Part shown: positions 54,500-62,745 of the stretch, piece after piece
How the letters are laid out: each line of letters begins with the position of its first letter
How positions within the stretch are numbered: the stretch's first letter is position 1
NCBI RefSeq assembly: GCF_003403315.2
Contig: NZ_CP048407.1
Span: 806,001 to 870,000 of the forward strand
DNA: 64,000 nt
Reading direction: 5' to 3'
DNA from: Thermaerobacter sp. PB12/4term
Lineage (GTDB): Bacteria; Bacillota; Sulfobacillia; Thermaerobacterales; Thermaerobacteraceae
Position numbers and translations under genes: made by a program
The notes under the pieces: model-generated
Database searches by the model: none
Seen by the model: the letters and a program-made list of their open reading frames with translations, nothing else
What the model was told of the DNA's origin: nothing

Positions 54500-56206
54500 T
54501 TGGCCTGGCTCGGCGACACCCCTGCCCCTGTTGATCGGGGTTCGGCGGCGGGGGTTTATAACGTCCGCCACCAGTTCAACGTCCGCGTCCCCATGCGGGA
54601 CGGGATTACCCTTTCTGCGGACATCTACCGGCCCGACGCCCCGGGCCGCTTCCCCGTGGTGCTGGCCCGGACGCCCTACAACAAGAATTCGCAGCGGGCC
54701 TGGCAATATGGGAATTTCTTCGCGAAGCACGGCTACGTCTTCGTCTGGATGGACGTGCGGGGGCGGGGGGACTCGGAGGGGGAGTTCGTCCCCTACCGCA
54801 ACGACGCCCGGGACGGCTACGACGCCATCGAGTGGCTGGCCCGGCAGCCCTGGTCGACCGGGGACGTGGCCACCTGGGGCGGCTCCTATCTCGGGCGCAT
54901 CCAGTGGCTGACCGCCCTGGAGAAGCCGCCCCACCTCAAGGCCATGATCGTCCACGTGACGCCGTCGGACCCCTATGTGGAGTGGCCCACGGGCACACCG
55001 GGGCCCATGCACGTCTGCTGGAACCGGATGACCGACGGGCGGGTCCTTCAGTACGTGAAGGACGTCGACTGGATGAAGGTCTACGAGCACCTGCCGCTGC
55101 TGACCATGGACGAGGCGGCGGGGTTCGTGAGCCGGCACTGGCGGGAGGACTGCGCCCACCCCACCCTGGACGACTGGTGGGAGCCCCTGCGCTACCAGCA
55201 CCGGTTCCACGAGATCGACCTGCCGGTGCTGCACGTCTCGGGTTGGTACGACGACGAGCAGATCGGCACGCCCCTGAACTTCGCCGGCATGGTGCGGCAC
55301 GCCCCCAGCGAGCGGGCCCGGCGGGGCCAGAAGCTGATCATGGGGCCCTGGGGGCACCGGGTGAACGAGAGCCGCAAGCTGGGCGAGGTGGACTTCGGCC
55401 CCGAGGCCGTCATCGACCTGGACGGGTACGAGGTCCGCTGGCTGGACTACTGGCTCAAGGGCATCGACAACGGCATCGGCGACGAGCCGCCGGTGCGCCT
55501 GTTCATCATGGGGGCGAACCGCTGGCGGGACGAGCACGAGTGGCCCCTGGCCCGGACGCGGTGGACGAAGTTCTACCTGCACAGCGGCGGGCGGGCCTAC
55601 AGCCGCTTCGGCGACGGGGTGCTCTCCACCGAGCCGCCGGCCACCGACGAGCCGCCGGACGTCTACCTCTATGACCCGGCCCGGCCGGTGCCCTTCATCA
55701 CCGATCCCCTGTCCAGCCAGATCGGCGGCCCCGACGACTACGCCGCCATTGAGACCCGGGGCGACGTGCTGGTCTACTCGACACCGCCCCTGGAGCGGGA
55801 CGTGGAGGTCACGGGGCCGGTGAAGCTGGTGCTGTACGCCTCGTCGTCGGCGGTGGACACCGACTTCATGGCCAAGCTGGTGGACGTGCACCCCAACGGC
55901 TTCTGCCAGCGGCTCTGCGACGGCATGGTACGGGCCCGGTTCCGGGAGGGAATGCACAAGGAGGTCCTGATGGAGCCGGGCCAGGTGTACCGCTTCGAGA
56001 TCGACCTCTGGAACACCGCCCAGGTGTTCAAGGCGGGGCACCGGATTCGCCTCGAGATCGCCTCCAGCGCCTTCCCCAAGTACGACCGCAACCTGAACAC
56101 CGGCGAGCCCCTGGCCACCTCCACGCGCATGGTGGTGGCGGAGAACCGGGTCTGGCACACGCCGGCGTGGCCGTCGCATTTGATCCTGCCGGTGATCCCG
56201 GAGTAG
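54500..56206 (+). CDS. CocE/NonD-family hydrolase (X-Pro dipeptidyl-peptidase S15-like)
   Basis: Alpha/beta hydrolase of 568 residues. VPMRDGITLSADIYRPD and FVWMDVRGRGDSEGEF are family markers. The catalytic triad is Ser129 in WGGSYLG, Asp251 in SGWYDDE and His286 in GPWGHR. The C-terminal jelly-roll (DVEVTGPVKLVLYASSSAVDTDFMAKLVDVHPNG) is complete. TTG 54500 lies after AAAGGAGGG. Substrate may be an ester or an X-Pro peptide. Confidence 0.9.
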   Translation: MAWLGDTPAPVDRGSAAGVYNVRHQFNVRVPMRDGITLSADIYRPDAPGRFPVVLARTPYNKNSQRAWQYGNFFAKHGYVFVWMDVRGRGDSEGEFVPYRNDARDGYDAIEWLARQPWSTGDVATWGGSYLGRIQWLTALEKPPHLKAMIVHVTPSDPYVEWPTGTPGPMHVCWNRMTDGRVLQYVKDVDWMKVYEHLPLLTMDEAAGFVSRHWREDCAHPTLDDWWEPLRYQHRFHEIDLPVLHVSGWYDDEQIGTPLNFAGMVRHAPSERARRGQKLIMGPWGHRVNESRKLGEVDFGPEAVIDLDGYEVRWLDYWLKGIDNGIGDEPPVRLFIMGANRWRDEHEWPLARTRWTKFYLHSGGRAYSRFGDGVLSTEPPATDEPPDVYLYDPARPVPFITDPLSSQIGGPDDYAAIETRGDVLVYSTPPLERDVEVTGPVKLVLYASSSAVDTDFMAKLVDVHPNGFCQRLCDGMVRARFREGMHKEVLMEPGQVYRFEIDLWNTAQVFKAGHRIRLEIASSAFPKYDRNLNTGEPLATSTRMVVAENRVWHTPAWPSHLILPVIPE

Positions 56207-56214
56207 GGGGCCGG

Positions 56215-57087
56215 TTACGGCTTCTTCTCCATGACCGCCTCGCTGGTCCGCTGCAAGGCCTGGTGGGCGGCATCGCCCATTTCCTCCACCGTGGTGGCCA
56301 CCAGCACCTCAACAGCGTAAAGCTGGGCGGCCAACACCGGGAGGGCACCGCTTTGGAGAGGATTCTCCCGCACGGCGATGGGGATCAAGATGTCTGATAC
56401 CCTGCGGATGGGGGAGCGCGGGTAGTTGGTGATGCTGATGGTCGTGGCACCCGACCGCTTCGCCAGTTCCAGGGAGTGAAGGGTGTCCTGGGTGCTGCCC
56501 GAGAAGGAGATGGCCAGGGCCACGTCCGTTGGGCCCAGAACGGCGGCGGAGATGGCCTGCATGTGGGGGTCGCCATGGGCAAAGGCCGGCTTTCCGTGGC
56601 GTATCAGCTTATAGGCGGCGATGCGGGCCACCATTCCCGACGTGCCGACCCCGTACACGTCGATCCGGCGGGCCCGGGCCAGTGCCTGGGCCGCCTTCCT
56701 TAGGACGGCTGGCGGCAGCACGCCACGGGTATCGGCCAGCGCTTGAACGGTCTGGTCGTGCAGCACAGAAACAGCGGCCAGCTCCCCCAGCCCTGCGGCA
56801 GAACCCTCGCCCGCACCGGCGGCCGGCGGCACCAGGCTCCACGCCAGGGCGATCTTCAGGTGCTGAAAGCCCTGGAAGCCCGCCTTGCGGCAGAAGCGCA
56901 CCACGCTGGCCTCGCTGGTCCCGCAGCGGTCGGCCAGTTCCGTCACGGAAAGGTACACCGCCTCGCCCGGGTTGCTAAGGATGAAGTCAGCGACCTTCCG
57001 CTCGCTGGCGGTGAGCTTGTCACGCGCGGTCGTGATGGCTCCGAGAACCGACGCGCCTTGGGGCGTTCCGGGCATGGCGTCCTGGGA
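56215..57087 (-). CDS. RpiR/MurR-family transcriptional regulator
   Basis: N-terminal HTH (LTASERKVADFILSNPGEAVYLSVTELADRCGTSEASVVRFCRKAGFQGFQHLKIAL) and C-terminal SIS sugar-phosphate-binding domain (RIDVYGVGTSGMVARIAAYKLIRHGKPAFAHGDPHMQ, VALAISFSGSTQDT). It is divergent from the PTS operon, which it most likely controls in response to an amino-sugar phosphate. I chose TTG 57087, ten bases after GGGAGGAAGG; ATG 57129 and ATG 57075 are alternatives. Confidence 0.9.
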   Translation of the reverse strand, partial: SQDAMPGTPQGASVLGAITTARDKLTASERKVADFILSNPGEAVYLSVTELADRCGTSEASVVRFCRKAGFQGFQHLKIALAWSLVPPAAGAGEGSAAGLGELAAVSVLHDQTVQALADTRGVLPPAVLRKAAQALARARRIDVYGVGTSGMVARIAAYKLIRHGKPAFAHGDPHMQAISAAVLGPTDVALAISFSGSTQDTLHSLELAKRSGATTISITNYPRSPIRRVSDILIPIAVRENPLQSGALPVLAAQLYAVEVLVATTVEEMGDAAHQALQRTSEAVMEKKP

Positions 57088-57153
57088 CAAGGCCGTCCTT
57101 CCTCCCTCATGTACGAAGTAATTTTTCATCGAAGCACCGCTACTTGAAGGATT

Positions 57154-57172
57154 ATTCCATTCGGTGTGGAAT
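57154..57172. promoter_or_regulatory. Inverted repeat ATTCCA-N7-TGGAAT between rpiR and the PTS operon
   Basis: A perfect six-base inverted repeat with a seven-base spacer lies in the divergent intergenic region close to the regulator's start. The position and symmetry suit an RpiR operator. Assignment is by context. Confidence 0.45.
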
Positions 57173-57259
57173 CCCTCCAGTGCCTGCGGCCGCCAAATCC
57201 ACGAAAGGAGGGTAGCGACGTGACGCTGGCGGCGCCGGGCGCCCGGCTCGGGGCCGGGT

Positions 57260-57274
57260 CGACCGATACGGTCG
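57260..57274. promoter_or_regulatory. Palindrome CGACCG-ATA-CGGTCG upstream of the PTS operon
   Basis: A perfect palindrome about 35 bases before the IIC start. It may be a second operator or a small hairpin in the leader. Confidence 0.4.
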
Positions 57275-57307
57275 CTTCGAACACAGCTTGAACGGGGGGA
57301 TAGGGCG

Positions 57308-58060
57308 GTGGAGCTCTGGCAGGTGCTGGCCCTCACGCTGTGGACGGGTCTCTGCATTTACGACATCCTCGGGCCCAGCGTGTTGCTCGGTTTCCGCCCG
57401 CTGATCGCCGGGTTCGGTGCTGGACTGATCATGGGTGACGTCACCCTGGGCATGGCCATCGGCGCCACCATGGAACTGATGGCCCTGGGGGTCTATACCT
57501 ACGGCGGTGCGACAATTCCAGACTACCAGACAGGCGCCATCCTGGGTACGGCTCTAGCGGCCGCCAGCGACCAGGGGGTAGCCTTCGGCCTGACGGTGGG
57601 CATTCCCGCGGCCCTTCTGATGACGCAGCTCGACGTGCTGGGGCGCTTCCTGCCGACCTTCTGGATCCATGCGGCCGACCGGGCTGCGGAGGAGGCCAAC
57701 TTGCGGAAGCTGGGATTCCTTCACTGGACAGCCTTCCTGCCCTGGTGCCTGACGCGGATGATCCCGGTCTTCCTGGCGGCCTGGCTGGGCCCTGCGGCCG
57801 TGGAAGCCTTCTCCCACTCCATTCCCGAGTGGTTCATGAAGGGGATGACGACGGTCGGGCACGTGTTGCCGGCTCTGGGCTTCGCCATGCTGTTGAAGAT
57901 CATGCCTGTGGAGCGCTACTGGTACTTCATGCTGTTCGGCTTCGTCCTCTTCGCCTACATGAAGGTCAGCCTTCTGGGGATCGCCATCTTTGCCCTGGCC
58001 CTGACCATCGTCTACACCCGCCTAAAGTACGGGGACGAGGAGGCGTCTTCCGGTGTCTGA
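57308..58060 (+). CDS. Mannose-family PTS permease component IIC
   Basis: 250-residue membrane protein of the mannose/fructose/sorbose/N-acetylgalactosamine PTS family. It has PLIAGFGAGLIMGDVTLGMAIGATMELMALGVYTYGGATIPDYQTGAILGTALA and GKGMTTVGHVLPALGFAMLLK-type helices. GTG 57308 follows GGGGGGAT. It forms the sugar channel with IID; the IID start overlaps its stop by eight bases. The sugar is probably an amino sugar, judging by the SIS proteins nearby. Confidence 0.92.
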   Translation: MELWQVLALTLWTGLCIYDILGPSVLLGFRPLIAGFGAGLIMGDVTLGMAIGATMELMALGVYTYGGATIPDYQTGAILGTALAAASDQGVAFGLTVGIPAALLMTQLDVLGRFLPTFWIHAADRAAEEANLRKLGFLHWTAFLPWCLTRMIPVFLAAWLGPAAVEAFSHSIPEWFMKGMTTVGHVLPALGFAMLLKIMPVERYWYFMLFGFVLFAYMKVSLLGIAIFALALTIVYTRLKYGDEEASSGV

Positions 58061-58639
58061 GCGCAAGTTGAGCCGCCGCGACCTAGTGTCCGCCTTCATC
58101 CGTTACCTGCTCGGCTTCCAGGTGTCCTGGAACTACGAGCGCATGCAGGCCCTGGGCTTCTGTTACTCCATGGTGCCGGTCCTCAAGCGACTCTACCCCA
58201 ACCGGGACGACCTGGCCCAGGCCCTCAAACGCCACCTGAGCTTCTTCAACACCAACCCCATCGTGGGTGGGCCCGCCATCCTGGGCTCTGCCATTGGCAT
58301 GGAGGAGGCGGGGAGCCCCTCCTCGGCGGAAGGCGTCAAAGTCAGCCTCATGGGCCCGCTGGCCGGCGTCGGCGACACCCTGGTCTGGGCCCTGTACAAC
58401 AGCATCCTGTTCACCATCGGTGCCTCCCTGGCGTTGCAGGGCAACGTGGCCGGTCCCCTGCTGGTGATCGTCCTCGTGGCAATCCCGTACACGCTGGCCC
58501 GTTGGTGGCAGTTCTGGTGGGCCTATACCCAGGGCCGGAATCTGGCCGTGTCCTTAGCCCGCGGCATGCTTACGCGGCTAACCGACGCCGCCATGATTCT
58601 CGGCCTGAAGTTGACCCGGTTTCGTGGACAGGTTGAGGC

Positions 58640-59538
58640 TTACGCGACAACCCCTTCCTGTGGCTGAGCCTTTCGCTCCTGGATCCAACGCTCCTCGTAC
58701 TCGTAGGGCGAGAGGTAACCAAGTGCCGAGTGACGCCGCCGCCGGTTGTAGAACCCTTCGACGTACTCGAAGATCGCCATGCGCAGTTGATCCCGTGTGG
58801 CCCAGGCTTGGCGGTCGAGGAGCTCCCGTTGCAGGGTCGCGTAGAAACTCTCCGCCATCGCGTTGTCCAGCGCATCGCCCACGGAACCCATTGATCCGGC
58901 GATGCCCAGGACCTCCAAGCGGCGGGTGAATGCCAGCGAGGTGTATTGCACGCCATGGTCCGAGTGGTGGATCAGACCGGGCCCCGGCCGGCGACGCCGT
59001 ACCGCCATGGTGACGGCGTCGACCACCAACTCCGCCACGGGCCGGTCCCCCATGGCCCAGCCCACCACGGCGCGGGAGAAGGCATCCACCACCGTGGCCA
59101 GGTACAGCCAGCCTTCCTCCGTGCGATGCTGCGTGAGGTCCGCCACCCACACCCGGTTGGGGGCATCGGGCACAAACTGCCGACCCAGCCGATCAGGGTA
59201 GACGGGGCGGCGGGGATCCCGGAGTGATCCCCGGGTCCGGCGCCGGTGCACGCCGGCCAGCCCCATAGCCCGCATCAGCCGGGCGACCCGCTTCCGACCA
59301 CAGCGGACCCCATGCGTCAACCGCAGCTCTGCATGGATGCGGGGCGCGCCATACGTGCCCCGGCTGCCAGCATGGATGAGCCGGATCCGCTGGCTCAAAT
59401 CCGCGTCCTCCTGGGACCGTCTGGAGGCACCCGTTGCCGCCATGCGTAATAGCCACTCGTCGAGACGCCCAGGACACGGCACAGCGTGGCCACCGGATGG
59501 TGGGCCTTCTCCTGCTCGATGAACCGAAACACGGTCAC
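58640..59538 (-). pseudogene. IS3 orfB (DDE transposase), copy 2, one-base frameshift
   Basis: The DDE motifs (VWVADLTQ, HHSDHGVQYTS, AMAESFYATLQ) are all in one frame from ~59430 down to 58640, but the N-terminal HTH part (VFRFIEQEKAHHP) is in another. The break is at the three C on the plus strand at 59430-59432, where copy 1 has four G in its reading sense. Inactive as written. Confidence 0.82.
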
Positions 59539-59831
59539 CGGTTCCGTCGGCTCTCCTGGGCAAAAAAGGCTGCGGCTTTTTTTAGGATTTCACGCTCCTC
59601 CCGCAGGATCCGGTTCTCCCGCCGCAGCCGGTTGAGTTCCTCCCGTTCGGCGGTCGTCAACCCGGGGCGCTGCCCCGCGTCGATCCCGGCTTGCCGAACC
59701 CACTTCCGCAGGCTGGCCTCCGAGACGCCGAGGTCGGCGGCAATCTGCTGGAGCTTCTTCCCACTCTCCCGGACGAGGCGGACGGCTTCGGCCCGGAACT
59801 CGGGAGGATACGGCGGCTTGGTAGCCGGCAT
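59535..59831 (-). CDS. IS3 orfA, copy 2, intact with A7G frameshift site
   Basis: Complete OrfA, PATKPPYPPEFRAEAVRLV through EILKKAAAFFAQESRRNR. The A7 run (59577-59583 on the plus strand) followed by G is the classic IS3 slippery site: slipping back one base leads to SRSLFCPGEPTEPVTVFRFIE and into OrfB. Confidence 0.88.
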   Translation of the reverse strand: MPATKPPYPPEFRAEAVRLVRESGKKLQQIAADLGVSEASLRKWVRQAGIDAGQRPGLTTAEREELNRLRRENRILREEREILKKAAAFFAQESRRNR

Positions 59832-60174
59832 GGGGATCACCCTTTCCGGGGCTTACGCCCCAAGTATCGGGGTGTCCACTAAACCGGGGCAAGTCCAGCC
59901 TCGTGGTGCTGGGCGGGTTCATCCCCTCGGTGATCTCGGCGACTACACCCCTGACCTACCAGCAGACGGTCACCGTGGAGGGCCAGACGGTCACGCAGAC
60001 GGTCAAGCTCCAGGAGCAGCTGGACAGCTTGCTGCCGGGGCTGATCCCCATCCTCCTGACCGGCCTGGCCTACTACCTGTTGAAGAAGCGGGGCTGGAGC
60101 CCACAAGCGGTGTTGGCCGTTCTCTTTGTCCTGGGCCTGGTGTTCGGGGCCCTGGGCTGGCTGGCTTGAAAGTA

Positions 60175-60253
60175 GGCGGCCTCACGGCCGCCGCACGAAG
60201 TGCCTGGCTGGAGGCGGGCTCGAAGGCTGCTGTGTGAAGGCCGCCGAGCCAGG
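60175..60253 (+). promoter_or_regulatory. Structured intergenic RNA between IID and the SIS gene
   Basis: Hairpin GGCGGCC-tcac-GGCCGCC at 60175-60192 is followed by a longer fold with CCTGGCT (60203) pairing AGCCAGG (60247) and GGCGG (60213) pairing CCGCC (60241). No T-run follows. It may be a processing or partial-termination element separating the permease genes from the enzymes. Confidence 0.45.
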
Positions 60254-60333
60254 CCGGTGGGACCGGCAGGAGCGGTGTATGAAGGACGGCGCGGGGGCGG
60301 GGGGCGCCCCGTCCCCGCTTGGGGAGGTTAGGC

Positions 60334-61029
60334 ATGTCCAAGTATCTCGACACCATTCTACAGCTTCTGGCGCAGGTTGCCCGCCGCAATGAAGAGGCCA
60401 TCGGTCGGGCTGCAGCGGTGGTAGCCAGCGTGATCGAACAGGACGGGCTGGTCTACGTCTTCGGCTCGGGCCACTCACAGCTGCTGGCGGCAGAATTGCA
60501 CATGCGGGCGGGGGGCCTGGTGCCTATTCAGGCCATCTGGGACCCGGGCTTCGGCCGGGCGGAACGGGTCGAGGGCTACGCCCTGTCCCTTCTGGAAGAC
60601 TACGAGTTCCGCCCCGGCGAGGCCATGATCGTGATCAGCAACTCCGGCCGCAATCCCGCCCCCGTGGAAGTGGCCCTGCGGGCCAAAGAGCTGGGGCTTA
60701 CGGTCATCGCGGTCACGGCGGTGGAGTACAGCCTGGGCCAGCCGTCCCGACACCGGTCGGGTCGGCGGCTGTGCGAGGTGGCCGACATCGTCCTGGACAC
60801 CATGGGGGTCCCCGGCGACGCCCTGGTGCCGCTGCCGGGGGGTGGTGCCGCCGGCCCGGCGTCGACGGTGGTCGGCGCGGCCCTGCTCAACGCCGTGGTG
60901 GTGGCGGCGGCAGAGGAACTGCAACGGCGCGGCCAGGTGCCGCCCCTCCTGCAGTCCGTCAACCTGGACGGGACGTCCAATGAGGCGGTGCTGCAGCGGT
61001 ACCGCGGCCGCCTCAGGCGGGTGCTTTAG
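60334..61029 (+). CDS. SIS-domain sugar isomerase/aldolase-like protein (first paralogue)
   Basis: Contains the sugar-isomerase fold: VIEQDGLVYVFGSGHSQLLAAELHMRAGGL, AMIVISNSGRNPAPVEVALRAKELGLTVIAVTA, SRHRSGRRLCEVADIVLDTMGVPGDA. It resembles UPF0309-type SIS proteins thought to act on amino-sugar phosphates. ATG 60334 has GGGGAGGT upstream. It precedes the IIA gene directly; a second paralogue follows IIB. Confidence 0.88.
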   Translation: MSKYLDTILQLLAQVARRNEEAIGRAAAVVASVIEQDGLVYVFGSGHSQLLAAELHMRAGGLVPIQAIWDPGFGRAERVEGYALSLLEDYEFRPGEAMIVISNSGRNPAPVEVALRAKELGLTVIAVTAVEYSLGQPSRHRSGRRLCEVADIVLDTMGVPGDALVPLPGGGAAGPASTVVGAALLNAVVVAAAEELQRRGQVPPLLQSVNLDGTSNEAVLQRYRGRLRRVL

Positions 61030-61030
61030 C

Positions 61031-61432
61031 ATGACGGTGATTCTTGTGGGACACGGCAGCCTGCCGCAGGGCATGCTGGCTGCGGCGGAACTGATCCTGG
61101 GCCCGCAGGAGCAGGTCCACGCCCTGGGCCTGGAGCCGGGCGACAGCCCGGAGGTCCTGGCCGGCCGCCTGGAGTCCCTGGTCGCCGGTGCCGAGCGTGG
61201 GGTTCTAGTCCTAGCCGACCTCTTTGGAGGAAGTCCGGCCAATGCCGCAGCACGGGTGCTCATGGGCGGCAGCCGGGGGGTGCAGGTGGTGGCAGGCCTC
61301 AACCTACCCATGCTTCTTGAGGTGCTCATGGCGCGCCTGCAGGGTGTGGCTGATGCGGCCGAACTGGCCCGCCGGGCCGCCGAGGCGGGGCGGGACGGCG
61401 TACGTGACATGCGGCCAATCTTCGGCGGGTGA
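61031..61432 (+). CDS. Mannose-family PTS component IIA
   Basis: Small cytoplasmic phosphocarrier with VILVGHGSLPQGMLAAAELILG, the His of VGHGS being the expected phosphorylation site, then VLVLADLFGGSPANAAARVL and GLNLPMLLEVLM. Its ATG starts two bases after the stop of the SIS gene. About 133 residues is a normal IIA length. Confidence 0.92.
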   Translation: MTVILVGHGSLPQGMLAAAELILGPQEQVHALGLEPGDSPEVLAGRLESLVAGAERGVLVLADLFGGSPANAAARVLMGGSRGVQVVAGLNLPMLLEVLMARLQGVADAAELARRAAEAGRDGVRDMRPIFGG

Positions 61433-61447
61433 GCGTGGTGACATCAA

Positions 61448-61939
61448 ATGCCGGTGTTACACGTCCGGATCGATAACCGTCTAATCCATGGCCAGGTGGC
61501 CGTGGCTTGGTCCAAGCATATCGGCGCCAAGACGCTCATCGTCAGCAGCGACGAGGTGGCTCGGGATGAATTCCAGGTCGCCATTCTGAAGGCGGTGGCG
61601 CCGCCCGGCCTCAAGGTGGAAATCTTGGACGCCGCCGCCACGGTAGCCTACGCAAAGGCTCATCCCGGCGAGGGTCTGTTCCTCCTATGTAAGGGGCCCG
61701 GTGACGTGCTAGCTCTGGTGGACCGCGGGCTCGATATTCGGGAGGTCAACATCGGGAACATGGCCTTCGTGGTGGGCGCCAAGGCCGTGACCCGATCCGT
61801 TTATGTCACGCCGGAGCAAGCGGCAATTTTCGCGGCCCTGGCGGGCAGGGGGGTGCGGCTGGTCAGCCAGATGATGCCGGCGGACCGGCCAGCGGACTTC
61901 ATGGCGCTCCTGCGTGACGCGGGGCTGGTTCCCGGTTGA
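61448..61939 (+). CDS. Mannose-family PTS component IIB
   Basis: 163 residues beginning PVLHVRIDNRLIHGQVAVAW, with the conserved phosphorylated His in RLIHGQV. VSSDEVARDEFQ and VNIGNMAFVVGAKAVTRSVYVT are typical for the sorbose/mannose IIB family. It takes phosphate from IIA and passes it to the sugar moved by IIC/IID. Confidence 0.93.
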   Translation: MPVLHVRIDNRLIHGQVAVAWSKHIGAKTLIVSSDEVARDEFQVAILKAVAPPGLKVEILDAAATVAYAKAHPGEGLFLLCKGPGDVLALVDRGLDIREVNIGNMAFVVGAKAVTRSVYVTPEQAAIFAALAGRGVRLVSQMMPADRPADFMALLRDAGLVPG

Positions 61940-61954
61940 TGCATCCGAACTGCG

Positions 61955-62725
61955 GTGGAGCTTGAGATCAGGGACGAGGAGGGCATCCCCTTGCTGGCCG
62001 ACCGTTTTGCCGACGGCGTGCTGGAATTGCTTCACCGGCTTCGTGACGAGCAACTGCCCCTCATCGACCAGGCCGCGGCGATGATTGCACGGTCCATCGC
62101 GTCGGGCGGAATTGTCCGCATCTTCGGCACGGGCCATTCCCATTTGATTGCCGAGGAAGTGTTCTACCGCGCCGGCGTTCTGGCCCCGGTGGACGCCATC
62201 CTGGAGCCGAGCCTCACCGGCCAGGTTGACGTGACCAAGTCGGAGGTGGCGGAGCGCCTTGAGGGCTGGGGCCGGATCATCGTGGAGCACCGGCGGATGG
62301 GACCCGAGGACGTCCTCCTGGTGATCAGTAATTCCGGGCGCAATGCGGCGCCCGTGGAGGTGGCCATGGAGGCCAAGGAGCGGGGCATCCCGGTCGTGGC
62401 CGTCACGTCGAAGGCCTTCTCCGCCGCGGTGCCGTCCCGACACCGCTCCGGCAAGCGGCTGTTCGAGGTGGCCGACCTAGTCCTTGACAACGGCGCCCCC
62501 TTTGGCGACGCCATTTTGAACGTGCCGGGGCTCCCGGTGCCGGTGGGGCCCGTGTCAGGGATCGCGGGGATGTTCATCGTTCACTGCCTACTGGTGCAGG
62601 CGGTCGAGCACCCGCTGCGTCTGGGTGTCACCCCGCCCGTGTTGATGTCGGGGAACCGGGACGAGGGCCGCGACTACAACGAGGCGGTGCTGGCCCGGTA
62701 CTGGGACCGCATTCGCGGGTGGTAA
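61955..62725 (+). CDS. SIS-domain sugar isomerase-like protein (second paralogue)
   Basis: 256 residues with SGGIVRIFGTGHSHLIAEEVFYRAGVLAPVDAI, VLLVISNSGRNAAPVEVAMEAKERGIPVVAVTSKAF and SRHRSGKRLFEVADLVLDNGAPFGDA. It is a clear relative of the SIS protein at 60.3-61.0 kb but longer at both ends. The GTG start lies 15 bases after the IIB stop. It probably processes the imported sugar phosphate. Confidence 0.88.
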   Translation: MELEIRDEEGIPLLADRFADGVLELLHRLRDEQLPLIDQAAAMIARSIASGGIVRIFGTGHSHLIAEEVFYRAGVLAPVDAILEPSLTGQVDVTKSEVAERLEGWGRIIVEHRRMGPEDVLLVISNSGRNAAPVEVAMEAKERGIPVVAVTSKAFSAAVPSRHRSGKRLFEVADLVLDNGAPFGDAILNVPGLPVPVGPVSGIAGMFIVHCLLVQAVEHPLRLGVTPPVLMSGNRDEGRDYNEAVLARYWDRIRGW

Positions 62726-62745
62726 TAGGAAGGGAGGCGGCGGGG

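Larger units (their letters stand above)
58606..59897 (-). mobile_element. IS3-family insertion sequence, copy 2 (1,292 bp, inverted relative to copy 1)
   Basis: Same element as at 51.6-52.9 kb, reversed. Its ends are TGAAGTTGACCCGG (58606 side) and, at 59897, the complement of TGGACTTGCCCC. A 3-bp target duplication, GCC, lies at 58603-58605 and 59898-59900. It differs from copy 1 by A7 versus A6, G5 versus G4, G3 versus G4 and a 3-base deletion (ITL to SL). Confidence 0.95.
58053..60169 (+). pseudogene. Mannose-family PTS component IID, interrupted by an IS3 element
   Basis: The 5' part (58053-58605) has LGFQVSWNYERMQALGFCYSMVPVLKRLYPN, HLSFFNTNPIVGGPAILGSAIGMEE and SLMGPLAGVGDTLVWAL, all IID hallmarks. 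The 3' part (59901-60169) has VVLGGFIPSVIS, KLQEQLDSLLPGLIPILLTGLAYYLLKK and a final helix. Deleting the IS with one GCC duplicate joins AAMILG to LVVLGG in frame. Interruption should abolish uptake through this PTS and could reduce expression of the genes downstream. Confidence 0.92.
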
